A stretch of DNA of 64,000 bases from Adineta ricciae (lineage: Eukaryota > Rotifera > Eurotatoria > Adinetida > Adinetidae), in contig CAJNOJ010000051.1 in NCBI GenBank assembly GCA_905250025.1, positions 409,121-473,120 of the forward strand, read 5' to 3'. Positions 1 through 10,412 of the stretch are shown piece by piece (within the stretch, counting starts at the first letter, position 1; the number at the start of each line of letters is the position of its first letter). The translations under genes were made by a program, and so were the position numbers. The notes beneath the pieces were generated by a model. That model was not told the DNA's origin and did not search any database. It worked only from the letters and a program-made list of their open reading frames with translations.

Positions 1-388
1 GACAGAAATCCCATGACACCGGTGCATTTTCCGTCTCACTTTTTCGACACAAAAATCAAATTCGCAGAAGTAAAAATAAGCACTATTCTCCTCGTTTTTT
101 TCCTCTTCCAGCCACCTACAAATCACATTACGGGTGTTTGAGTTATAAGACCAGCGAAGTAGTAAGCAATATCATTAGTCAGCTATTGCATATTTCATTT
201 TCTTAGGCATTTTTTTTGCTTTACCTGTGCACTTTGCGATAAATAAAAGGAGAAAAGAGCATTTAGTCGTTCGTTCGTTAATTATTTGCCATGCTTCGAT
301 TTTTGACGAAGTTTAAGTGCGTACACCAGTCACCTAATATGTTTTAGTTTGTCCAATTATATTGTTTAGAAAAATCCGCCATCCGTCT
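1..388. other. upstream region, no gene seen
   Basis: No coding region is recognised here. It is the immediate upstream flank of the U-box gene on the + strand and probably holds its 5' untranslated region and promoter, but I see no convincing core promoter element. An upstream exon cannot be excluded. Confidence 0.4.
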
Positions 389-1830
389 ATGGAAGGAGAG
401 CCATCGACTTCGACTGTACAGGTACCGATTGACGCAGACGCTGTTGAAGAAGCGGCAACACCTGATGATACACATGTATTCATGGAAGCATATGAGTGTG
501 CTAAAAATAATTATCGATGGGAAAAAGTCGTGTCCGCTATATCTACTCATCCTGAATGGTTAACACGCATTCCTGCAGGTTTGTTTCGGATATAATTCAA
601 TAATCCAAAATGAGACACTCTGAATCTTTCCCAAAGGTCGGCGGTGGACTATGCTGCACCAGATTGTTTATGGTGGCAATGTCTCACATTTGAACGAAAT
701 TCTCGCGCTTGAGATATCCAACGAAGAATTTCGTCTTCTGTATAAAGCATTAGACGATAAGACTGTTCGCGAAGTCGCAAGTGAACGTGCGCATCTCTAT
801 CCTCAAATGCTTCGACGTATTGAACGTCTCGTTGCCATTGATCAGCTATTGAATAATGCTCGGGATAGTAAATGGGAATTGGTTAAACAATTTCTTCATC
901 AACAAGCTGATATTGTCAATGAAAAGCCTCCATATAGAAAGTATTATCTAGCGCACTATTTAGCGTATACGGGTCAATTGGAGATCTTTCAAGAATTACG
1001 TGAAATATGTATATTTAGACTGGACCTATTTGCCGATCATAAAACGATTAATCGAGTTGCACGCGAGAACAATCATATTGAGTTTGCTGAGTATGTCGAA
1101 CAGCTTTGTCCTGATATAAACGAAATAACAGAGGAAAGTAATCCTACGACACCATCAGCAACTGATGAAGAGTCAGCTCATGCCACTACGAATCCATTTC
1201 AGTTGAATCATCCATTGTTCGATGATTCAGGTCTGATGATATTTGCGTTGAATTCAAATTCAATTGGTAATGTGCTCTCATTATCAAGCAGCTCTTTGCT
1301 AAACACTAACAACCATCCAGACTCAGCTGCCAATTACTATCATGATCAGTATTCAGCAAGCGCAGCATCGAATGCAACTCATTCTCAGTCAAATTCATCG
1401 CATAGTGAGCACGATAATGCGAAGAAATCAAAAGCATATATACCACCTTCAATGACTGATGAACAACAAGCGCAATATGAAAAGGCGATAATAGAAAACA
1501 TGAAGAAATTACCAGCACATAATTCTTTTACTTCAGCTATAACATGTTGTATTACCAAAGAAATTTTCAGAGAGCCAGGTAGAATGCTGTCCGAGTCACG
1601 TTGAAGAAAGACTCCCTAAATATTTGTTTTCATATGATTTAGTGTTAGCTGCTGATGGTTTTACATATGAACGTGAGGCAATTCTCAATTGGTTTGAACA
1701 GTCGAGTCGAAGTCCAATGACGAATGAAGAACTTGAAAATAAAGAGTTGAAGCATAATCATGCCATGAAATCAATATTACGATCACTTTCCGAAACAAAC
1801 AAAAATGCCGAAAAGTCGAATGGCAAATGA
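389..1830 (+). CDS. U-box domain protein with ankyrin-like repeats (probable E3 ubiquitin ligase)
   Basis: Three exons (389-578, 637-1578, 1643-1830) joined by GT-AG introns of 58 and 64 nt give 439 aa in one frame. The C-terminal 70 residues form a U-box: after removal of the second intron the junction reads EPVLAADGFTYER, the hallmark of the fold, followed by a SPMTNEEL segment. U-boxes bind E2 enzymes and promote ubiquitin transfer. The N-terminal half has degenerate ankyrin-type helical pairs (a TMLHQIVYGGN motif near residue 70 and an AHYLAYTGQLEIF motif near residue 170). The middle (about 230-350) is Ser/Asn-rich and probably disordered. Start: the frame is open a little further upstream but the first in-frame ATG is at 389. 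The substrate is unknown. The domain call is firm; the orthologue is not assigned. Confidence 0.85.
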
Positions 1831-2390
1831 AATCGATGTTGCTGAGGAATGATTTCGTCTGCAAACTTTATCTCAGTAGCTGCCTGTCTATTTTTTGTTC
1901 ATTCGTTTTTGTAATCAATATAATCTTCAATTACATCCACTGTTTTCTTTCAATAATATGGATCTACATATTTTTCATCTTGTCTGCGTTTTATCTTTCC
2001 CATAAGAGATTGACGGCGCAAAACGTTTCTGAAGTACTCATGGCTGCGAGTCTTCGATCATATTGAGCCATTGCTGGCTTTACATTGCTTATATTTTCAA
2101 TTAACGAATGCACTTTGGATCTCCCTTGGTCGATCAACGGTAGTGAATCAATCCGTTGTCCGCTGGCGTATTTTCTAACCATGCACACTTTCATTCACGT
2201 CTCTGAAATTATCGTCGTCAGTTAACTTCCTGGGAATTTGTTATTCTTCTGAAAGTGAACTGTTCGAAAAAACGAAAATTTTCAGCACAAAGAAGTGCTG
2301 CCAATAATTCATCTTTATTGATATCAATAGCACACTCACTCACACACAAATAAAGTAAAACATCAATAAATCTCTACGGATCTCTCCTGT
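1831..2390. other. intergenic, convergent 3' ends
   Basis: Lies between the end of the U-box gene (+) and the end of the homeobox gene (-). It should contain both 3' untranslated regions. No further gene is supported; the short open frames here have no recognisable protein character. Confidence 0.5.
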
Positions 2391-2744
2391 TTAATAAGCA
2401 TGGTAATAGTCGTATGAGTTCCGTGGTAACCATGACCAATTACTGGAAGATGGTATTGATGATGCCAATTGAGCATCCGCATAAGACTGAGAATGTAAGA
2501 GAACGGCTCGTTGTTCTAGTTCATCGGCAACGTGAATTTTCTGTGGTTCATTCCATTGAGACGACGTGCCTTGAGCTTGATTTCGGATGAGGTAACGTTT
2601 AGCACGTTTAGGATGTGTATTTTGAGTTCGATTTCGTTTATTAGAAAACCATGCTTTCACTTGTGACTCTTTAATTCCGCCGTTCGTTGCCAAATAGTCC
2701 AAATCATTTCGATTTGGATACGGATTATCGTCATGTTCTTCATA
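2313..2744. repeat. duplicated segment, copy A (homeobox gene 3' part)
   Basis: This 432-bp stretch matches 9260-9691 with constant offset and no indel; I count six substitutions by eye (about 98.6% identity). It covers the 3' UTR with an AATAAA on the minus strand near 2314 and most of exon 2 of the homeobox gene. The match in copy B is cut by an assembly gap, so the real length is unknown. Confidence 0.9.
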
Positions 2745-2934
2745 CCAAGCATTCATTAGACGAACGGCCTTTTCCGGTAATTGTTTATTAGGCTTTGTCG
2801 CTGATCGAACAGTTCGAGTTGTTGTATCAGTCTGAAGGAGATCAAACGATAATCCACTTTTCACTCTGAATATCCGCCTTTCTTCTTACTTTGTCTTCGT
2901 TTCGAGTTGGTTGATTGTAATATGGTGCATACAT
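2391..2934 (-). CDS. TALE-class homeobox transcription factor
   Basis: Two exons (2934-2890 and 2831-2391) with a 58-nt GT-AG intron give 161 aa. Residues about 25-90 form a homeodomain of the three-amino-acid-loop-extension class: NPYPNRNDLDYLA is the loop and start of helix 2, and VKAWFSNKRNR is the recognition helix with the invariant W, F, N and R. Homeodomain position 50 appears to be Ser, unlike Ile in MEIS/KNOX or Gly in PBC, so I cannot place it in a named TALE family. No MEIS, PBC or IRX accessory domain is present; the tail is Gln/Ser/Tyr-rich. The start ATG at 2934 was chosen because its exon joins in frame to the homeodomain exon through good splice sites; without it no ATG precedes the homeodomain. 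It is divergent to the glucosidase gene across about 850 bp. A near-identical partial copy lies at 9340-9691. Confidence 0.85.
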
Positions 2935-3788
2935 GATGATCGAGTTGTGTGCTTGTGGAATGAGGCTTTCCACGTATTTCGCAACTTATGTATAGATCAT
3001 TTGGAAAAGGTACGTGCTGTTCGTTTTCCTCTCATTGAGTTCTTCCAATCAGAATGATTAATCATGGTGACGAAATGATTAGATGCGCACCACGCTAATT
3101 GCTAGCTGAAATAACAAATGGAACTGATGAAATTTTCTCTCTCTTTCTCTCCTATGCATGACAACGTTTTAAGAGTGAACAAATCTTCATATATAGTAGC
3201 AAAACGATGGTGAAAGGGTTTTCCGCAACCAAAATTTGTGATATTGAATATAATTATATTATTTTCGAGGATGGCGATGTGAGATTGAAATGTGAATATA
3301 TAACTACTACATATGGTCTATCAAGAGTTAGTTTCTAGCTGTTTGTATATTGATCATACGTAAGTGGGCACCATAGCTCTATAGTCGACTCTCGGTTAGA
3401 TCTTTCGAGTGAAACAGGCGAAAAAACTTTTCGAATATCCTATGTAATTGTTTTTGTTAGAAACATTCCAATATAAATTATTCTCATTACGCTTGTACGT
3501 GGGAAGATTTTTTGATGAAATTTTTATACGTTCAATATCGGTTAGTGGGATTTTGCATATAGATTGAATGTGATTTATGAAGAGGTATATTCACATTCAT
3601 GCCATTATTTGTTTAGTCTGCTCTTATCTTTTCTCTTTTTACAAAAGAATAAAGTAGCAGACTGATATGTGAGAGTAATATCTTATAATATTAGCAAATA
3701 CTGCATATCTATATTCAAACACATAACTATCAACAGTTTCATTCACCTCCATTGTCGTTTAGTGACCCAACAGTTAACGAACTAGTCA
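2935..3788. other. divergent intergenic region
   Basis: An 854-bp AT-rich spacer between the homeobox gene (-) and the glucosidase gene (+), so it should hold both promoters. I see no coding region, RNA gene or clear core promoter motif. Confidence 0.45.
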
Positions 3789-6682
3789 ATGGATCATCGA
3801 ACGCCTTTACTCAATACCAATAAGGAAACAACCGCTATTCGACGATTATTTTCGCGTAATCACATTAAAATAAGTACCGGAATAATTTCTACAGTAATAG
3901 TTATCGTTTGTGCTACTGCTATTCTTACTCCAATGCTCATTTTAAAACATAAAAATACACCACCACCACCATTGCCGGCATCAATTAATTTATCAGATTC
4001 CACTACTGTCTTTAGCACAAATAAGTAAATATCTGTTTCAGTTATATGTTTGAAATCGTATAATTATTTAGGTTGCCCATGTCTGGTTCAACTATCGACT
4101 ATCGTCTTATGCCCTATGTAGGCAATGGTCATGTCGCTACAGTAATCTTTAGTGATTTTATTTACATGAATGGAATGTTTAATGGAGAGAATGGTTTGTC
4201 ATTTTGCTTTTTATTTAAATATCAAAACTTTCGTGATTAAAATATAGGTACGAGTCATCGAGCTCGTATTCCAAGTACACTCAATTGGCAATTCAGAATC
4301 AATTCATCGTCATCATTGTACTCATTGGATGTTGCATCAGGTAAGAATTTTACTATAAGATCAATCACATGTATATACATGTATTCATAGGTGCATTCAC
4401 GGAGAAATTGGAAGATAATCAAGTTCGTGTTGAGCGTCGTATTTTTGCTTCGCAAGAATATACTGAGCTACTAATTAGCTATGTCATAGTTACGCGATTA
4501 GGATCTACAGGTTTATGCAACAAAATGACAAACAATGTTTTATTTTCTGAATTTTTGCAGGTAACCCAATTATCGTCCCCGTTGAAGTCAATGAACAAAC
4601 GACCAGCGTCGATTTTAATCTTACTGTTATGTCTCGCGATGACAAATGTGTGTAAGTATATCCCATGTCATATTTGCATACCAGACTATTGTGCTTCGTC
4701 ATCGGAAGGTTCTTAGCAGGCAAAACACACGAAGTAGAAAATAATCGATTTCAACGAGATGTATTACCTTTATTCGTATATTACACACCATTACCTTCAA
4801 ATGGTTTACAACTTGGTGCACAAGAAATTAACCACACTTATATCTTTGTTACTTCACTTGACACACAACAAGATAGAGCCAAACGAAGTTTTGATTATGG
4901 TAAGTTAAAACCGAAAAGTTTGTAAGTGAAACAATGGTTTTGAATAGCATCTACTGAACGACAGCCAGATCAGCTATGGTCAGCTCATGTTTCTCGTTGG
5001 AATGATGTTTGGTCAAATGGAAGTATTGAAATTCGTGGTGATGACGAATTACAAAGACAAATTTATGGTGCTTTTTATTACATTTTGAGTTCACTTCCAC
5101 CGTTATCTACACTTAGCGAACATAAACAATTCTATGGTCTCAGTCCAGGTACCCTATCATGGGGAGGTATGAGCGGTGAAAGTTATAGTGGCCACTCTTT
5201 TTGGGATATGGAAACATGGATGTATCCACCTATACTTTTCTTTTATCCAACGTAGATATGAATATTTATTACGAAATAGTCAATCTTTAGTTTCACTCAT
5301 TTTCGTAGATTGGCTAAGGAAATGCTTTCATATCGTATTGCTATGAATAATTCAGCGGCTAGTAATGCCGACCTATTCGGTTATGAAGGTTGGAGGTAAT
5401 TCTTAGTCATCTTCGATCTGTTTCTTTCTCTCGTATTGATTAATAGATTTCCTTGGGAGAGTGCACACACGGGCGTTGATGTAACTCCCGATTGTTGTCC
5501 AACAGGTCGTTTATATGAAATGCATATTACTGGCGATATTGCTTTTGCTGCAAGACAATATATTGCTGCGACAAAGGATCAAAAATGGTTAATATCAGAA
5601 ATGGGCGGTGATCTTATCTATGAAACAGCACATTTTTGGGCATCAAGAGCAATATACAATCCTAACAGAAAACAATTTGAAATTTTAAGTAAATCATTTG
5701 ATTACTAAGTTTTGATGGTACATGTACATGAAAATATGACTCTTTTTTCTGTAGTGGTATTACCACCTGATGAAGATGCTGAACCATTTAAAAATAATTC
5801 AGCCTATACGAATGCCATTGCTTCACTCTCGATCGAATTAGCTAACCAAGTTAGTTGTATAACTAAAAAGCCGGTGCCTCAAGCATGGCTCAATGTATCT
5901 AGAAATCTTTATGTTCCATTCGATAATGTTAGTCAAATTCATCTGGAATATGAAAATTTCGATCCTAGTAATTAGACAAATACTTTTTTCCCCTATTTGT
6001 ATATATCGTTTTCTTAGAACATACAATTATAAAACAGGCTGATGTCGTTTTGCTTGGTTTTCCTTTAATGTGGCCAATGAGTGAACAAATACGACGCAAT
6101 GATTTATTAACTTATGCGCCTCTTACTCGAGATGATGGACCAGCTATGACTTGGTCAATGTATGGAATTGGATACATCGAATTGAATGATTTCGATTCAG
6201 CAGAAAAATACTTTCGACATTCCTATGAAATTTACGTTCGAAAACCTTTCAATGTCAGTTCAGTTTTTCGCAAATCTATTTTGTTACTATGAATTTTTGT
6301 TGTATAGGTATGGACAGAGACTCAACAAGGTGTTGGTGCCGTGAATTTTATCACTGGTGCTGGTGGTTTTCTGCAAGCTGTTCTCTTTGGCTATGGTGGT
6401 ATTCGTTTGACTCTCGATGAATTGGTGATAATGCCACCAAAAAGTTTACCAAATCAATCAACAAATCTAATCTTTCACGGTCTTAAATATCAAGGCGCAA
6501 CATTAGATTTGACTACTGACGGTCAAATGTATCAACTCTATGTACGCGCATTGAACAAAGACTCTCAACCATTAGTATATGAACATGATCAACAACATGG
6601 TATACTTAATGTTACTGACTTACTTCATTTTCCAGTGGCAACACGCTTAAGTATACATCCAGCAACACCGATATGTCCTTGA
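3789..6682 (+). CDS. GH65-family glucosidase, PGGHG (ATHL1)-like, predicted membrane-anchored
   Basis: Twelve exons (3789-4024, 4072-4193, 4248-4340, 4391-4510, 4561-4651, 4709-4899, 4948-5251, 5309-5395, 5447-5688, 5755-5967, 6018-6253, 6308-6682) give 769 aa; all introns are 47-66 nt. The body matches protein-glucosylgalactosylhydroxylysine glucosidase, which removes glucose from the disaccharide on collagen hydroxylysine. Motifs seen: MPYVGNGHVAT near the start, SGHSFWDMETWMYPP near residue 370, EGWRFPWESAHTG, and VLPPDE near 500, whose Glu corresponds to the family's catalytic acid. The C-terminal FITGAGGFLQAVLFGYGG is also typical. Unusual: residues about 36-55 form a hydrophobic segment after a basic stretch, followed by a Pro run, suggesting a type II membrane anchor that the human cytosolic enzyme lacks. 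The splice at 4651/4709 is the least certain (an alternative donor lies 5 nt upstream). An acid trehalase is the main alternative; the PPDE context favours PGGHG. Confidence 0.85.
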
Positions 6683-6727
6683 ATTGGAATTATTTTATCT
6701 AAAAACACATACACTTCATTTCACTGC

Positions 6728-6733
6728 AATAAA
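6728..6733 (+). terminator. polyadenylation signal of glucosidase gene
   Basis: An AATAAA hexamer 46 nt after the stop codon, in the expected place for 3'-end formation. Confidence 0.5.
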
Positions 6734-7705
6734 AGGAGCGAATTAGATGAACCGAAAGAAGAAATAGAGAAGTGATCATATTTTTGTGCCAAAAGAAAGA
6801 TCAATAATCTTCGGAGATAATCAAAGCAATTGATAATTAAAATTGTTGTAGCTGATAATGAGCAGGTCGTACACGGTTCTTATATAATCTTCCTACAGAA
6901 TTTTTCGCATTTTCAAGTGAATCTATTTTGTGTTAGACAATGGACTAGTTTGAAGAAAGTAATTATCGAAATACGTGGTTTGATAGAGTATATCTAAAAC
7001 TCAAATTCTTTAAAAAAAGAAATCGTTGAGTTTTTTACCGAAAAATTCGCTACAAAATTTTTCATCAAATAACGTCTATCGTTTGAAAACCTAAGAATGA
7101 GCCGGGTATTGTTTTTATACACTCTGTCCTTCATTATGGACACCGTATTATCTATAATTCAATACAAATAACTAGAGTTTTGTAATCAGATGTTTCTGCT
7201 TGTTCAGGTAGCTACCGCCGACTTTTTACGATGATTTTCGGCAGTTGATTCTATCTGTGTTGAAGCGCCAGCACTAATGCGCTGCAGTATTATTTCGTTT
7301 ATCTGTTAAACCAGATTACACGTCACTAAGTGTTTTAGACGTTTGGAGCCAGTACTATAGAAATCAGAGATCATTTGTGATCGATTTTGCTTTCACATCT
7401 CAATGAAAATCTTCGTCATGATAAAGGTCATAATTTATCTTTCTGTTCTATTTTATTTTATTTCTATCTCTATGAAATATCTGAAGTTCTATAATCTTGT
7501 ATTGCACTCGTTTTATAGTCACGGTAAGACGAAAAACGCCCTTTTCAACACGAGGATTTTGACAAAGATTGATGTATTTTAGGGAGGGGAAGGCGCTTAG
7601 CCGGACTTGTGAAAAAAAAAAACAAGTATCAAATTATTTTATCAAAACTACATTCTCTCTTGCAATGCAACCATTTTGAGAATTGCTGAAATATATTTAA
7701 ATGTA

Positions 7706-7766
7706 AGATATATCTGTCAGTTGGTAGATCCCGAATTGTCATCTACCCAGATTCGAATCCTAGTCA
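7706..7766 (+). other. tRNA-like fragment (probable relic or chance)
   Basis: It contains a D-arm-like motif (TCAGTTGGTAGAT, with ATCT/AGAT pairing) and, about 20 nt on, a T-arm/B-box-like GATTCGAATCC. The spacing is too short for a full anticodon arm and no acceptor stem is visible, so it is not a functional tRNA. A decayed tRNA or SINE head is possible; chance is also possible. Confidence 0.2.
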
Positions 7767-9215
7767 ATGAGTTCTATTCATTAACTGAAATTACGAAACT
7801 ATTTTGGTATTAATGGTTTATCTATCCTCTTTCTTTGATATTCAATAATGAAATGCTACTTTCCTATTTTCATGCTAATAGTACCTGTGGTGGTTTGTAC
7901 TCATTTTATAGATCTTTCGAGCATTTTTTCTACCCTAGAAAGAGGTAAACGAAGAAAGTTGAATTGCATGAATTTCTCTTTATAGATCTTGATATCAAGT
8001 TGACGAGCAACAATAATTATCCCGCAATCAAATTGTATGCTAAGTATCATACGTCTCTGATTAGTTTGGAAATAGATGGAATAGCGTCAATAACATTAGC
8101 AAACATAACTTATAGCAATTCTGAACCGCTTTTTCTACATTGCGCGTTCTGGAATCGGCATTTTAGTATTCAAATTAGAGCACAACTCTCATATTAGTGT
8201 TGCTGTGTCGGGTAGGTTGATTGACTTTATCAGATCGCGTCCGAGGAAATTGGCGATTGAGTACCTCTGATATCGCGCATTTAAATGCAATAACATGTCC
8301 GATGAGAATTGTGACTATCGAGGATCTTTACTCAAGGTAAGTGATAAGTGGTTTTGGTTCAATCACACAGCGCATTTTTGAATAGACCTCTGAAGAACTC
8401 CAAATTTCATCATCGCCGAAGAGTAACAAAGTCATGGACAGAAATCAATGGATAATGATGACTCTTGCTACTACAGTTTGCTTGCTTATATTCTAATTTA
8501 TCATTAATTGGTATCTTTGTTTTTCTTTTCAATTCATTATGCATGATTCGACAAAGACTACCTTTTCTACAAGAAAATCATCCACTGTGATTTGCGTAAA
8601 AGCATGTCCGCTTCTTAGAAAAGAGCATTATATATATATGTATAATATAAGAATAAGCTTTGTTTCAATAGTAAAATTAAATTTTACGGCTAGAAAAGGA
8701 GGATTAGTCGATGAAAAGACCATATCTAGGGCTATAATGAAACTTGGGCCCAGGAAATATTTAAAGAAAGTTGAGGATGTGAGTGTTTTTCTTCGTCCAC
8801 TCATAGATAACGTATATTAAACGTTATACATTAATCATTAATTATGTACATTGGCGAACTATTATCAAGTAAAATAATGCTACTTTTTACTCTTGTATCA
8901 ATAATATTAATATCAATCACATATTATAATTTTATTTTAGATAATCGTGACAGATTACAGACGTAAAAGAACTAAAATATATTATGTATTTTGAATAAAA
9001 CTTCCAGTTACTAACTGACGAGAAGAACTCACCATGCGATATCCTCTGTTTGATCGCAGATTGTATGCATAGATAGACTCATATAATAGATGAAAACTCT
9101 AAAAGGGTTCGTGTTCTTGGTCTCTTCTGGTTGAGGCGCTGCACTTTTAGGATATTCAAATAATTCATTGCCATGGTTCTCCCAGCGATATCTTAGAAAC
9201 TTGTACTGGAATTTT

Positions 9216-9252
9216 GGATGGATGGATGTGAGTGTTGGCGCTACCCTCACCC
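9216..9252. repeat. imperfect hairpin at the duplication edge
   Basis: GGATGTG at the left and CACATCC at the right form an imperfect inverted repeat, with further partial pairing inward (GTG with CAC, GGCGCT with TACC partly). It ends a few bases before the point where homology with copy A begins. Confidence 0.4.
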
Positions 9253-9259
9253 ACATCCT

Positions 9260-9691
9260 CTTTATTGATATCAATAGCACACTCACTCACACACAAATAA
9301 AGTAAAACATCAATAAATCTTTACGGATCTCTCCTGTTTAATAAGCATGGTAATAGTCGTATGAGTTCGGTGGTAACCATGACCAATTACTGGAAGATGG
9401 TATTGATGATGCCAATTGAGCATCCGCATAAGACTGAGAATGTAAGAGAACTGCTCGTTGTTCTAGTTCATCGGCAACATAAATTTTCTGTGGTTCATTC
9501 CATTGAGACGACGTGCCTTGAGTTTGATTTCGGATGAGGTAACGTTTAGCACGTTTAGGATGTGTATTTTGAGTTCGATTTCGTTTATTAGAAAACCATG
9601 CTTTCACTTGTGACTCTTTAATTCCGCCGTTCGTTGCCAAATAGTCCAAATCATTTCGATTTGGATACGGATTATCGTCATGTTCTTCATA
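9260..9691. repeat. duplicated segment, copy B (truncated by gap)
   Basis: Second copy of the 432-bp segment 2313-2744, same orientation, six substitutions and no indel. It ends exactly at a run of Ns. Confidence 0.9.
9340..9691 (-). CDS. TALE homeobox gene, partial second copy
   Basis: This encodes the C-terminal 117 residues or so of the homeobox protein, from YEEHDDNPYPNRND to the same stop codon, with three amino-acid changes relative to the first copy (Ala to Thr, His to Tyr, Arg to Pro). The frame is intact. The 5' part is missing: it runs into 53 Ns, and sequence beyond the gap does not resemble the first exon of copy A. It is either a real recent duplicate, an allelic or homologous copy joined wrongly, or a scaffolding artefact. 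The end at 9691 is the gap, not a biological boundary. Confidence 0.6.
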
Positions 9692-9744
9692 NNNNNNNNN
9701 NNNNNNNNNNNNNNNNNNNNNNNNNNNNNNNNNNNNNNNNNNNN
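9692..9744. other. assembly gap (53 N)
   Basis: A run of 53 undetermined bases. True length and content are unknown; features on either side should not be joined across it. Confidence 1.
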
Positions 9745-10412
9745 CACAGTGATGTAGAAAAAAAAAAGAAAGAAAGAAAGAGAAAGAACAACAATTAGCT
9801 ATACAAAAAAAAAAACAAAGAAAGAACATGAATGCCATCAATCGAAGATCTTTCAAGATATATTTTTGCGTTTTTAAGCAACAAACAAACACATACATGC
9901 AGCATTCCATGTCACTGTTCGTTTAAATGCAGACGGAGACGACTAAAAAGAAGAAAAAGAGAGAAAACTGCGCATACACACACATTTATATATATATAGA
10001 AATACACATACACAACAAAAGATAGGAGAGAAGTAAAAGATGAATTCATCACAGTTGAGAGACGGGGAATCGAATGTCGCGGGCGCATATGAGAAAATTA
10101 TATGTCTAAGTGATGATGAAATATTTCGTAGAAAAATATACATATAAAGAAATACTTTGATTCAAATAGCGGGTGATGATGTAGTAGACATCTGATTTGA
10201 TTTTCAACTATGTAGAAGAAATTTTCGTTTGGTTCGACGTCGGCGCATAAACGCGACAATGGTGCGTCCACACTGTGGAATGTGTCGTGAAGACAGAGAG
10301 AGAGAAAGAGAGAGATAGAGAGGAAAGAGACAAATAAAACAAAAAAATGTTTTCAGAAATTGAAAAACCAAAGAAGAATAAAATGACAACCGGGTTGGCG
10401 ATTGATTGAAAG
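9745..10412. other. 3' flank of the RGS gene, low complexity
   Basis: A/G-rich and short-repeat sequence downstream (on the minus strand) of the RGS stop codon. No gene seen; it probably contains the RGS 3' UTR. Confidence 0.4.

Larger units (their letters stand above)
6734..9259. other. gene-poor AT-rich region
   Basis: About 2.5 kb without a supportable gene. Open frames of 77-93 codons occur (7964-8197, 8539-8820) but show no protein-family signal or plausible splice context. A tRNA-like fragment around 7706-7766 and a hairpin at 9216-9252 are the only structures noted. Confidence 0.5.

Noticed and set aside
7964-8820. Plus-strand frames of 77 and 93 codons
   Set aside because: AT-driven composition and no supporting signals.
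9236-9256. Telomere-type repeat (CCCACA) near the homeobox copy
   Set aside because: Only one unit is present, inside a hairpin; no tandem array.
9338-9910. A single long minus-strand frame running from the homeobox copy through the gap to 9910
   Set aside because: It passes through 53 Ns of unknown length, and the part beyond is Phe/Cys-rich low complexity with no homeodomain character.
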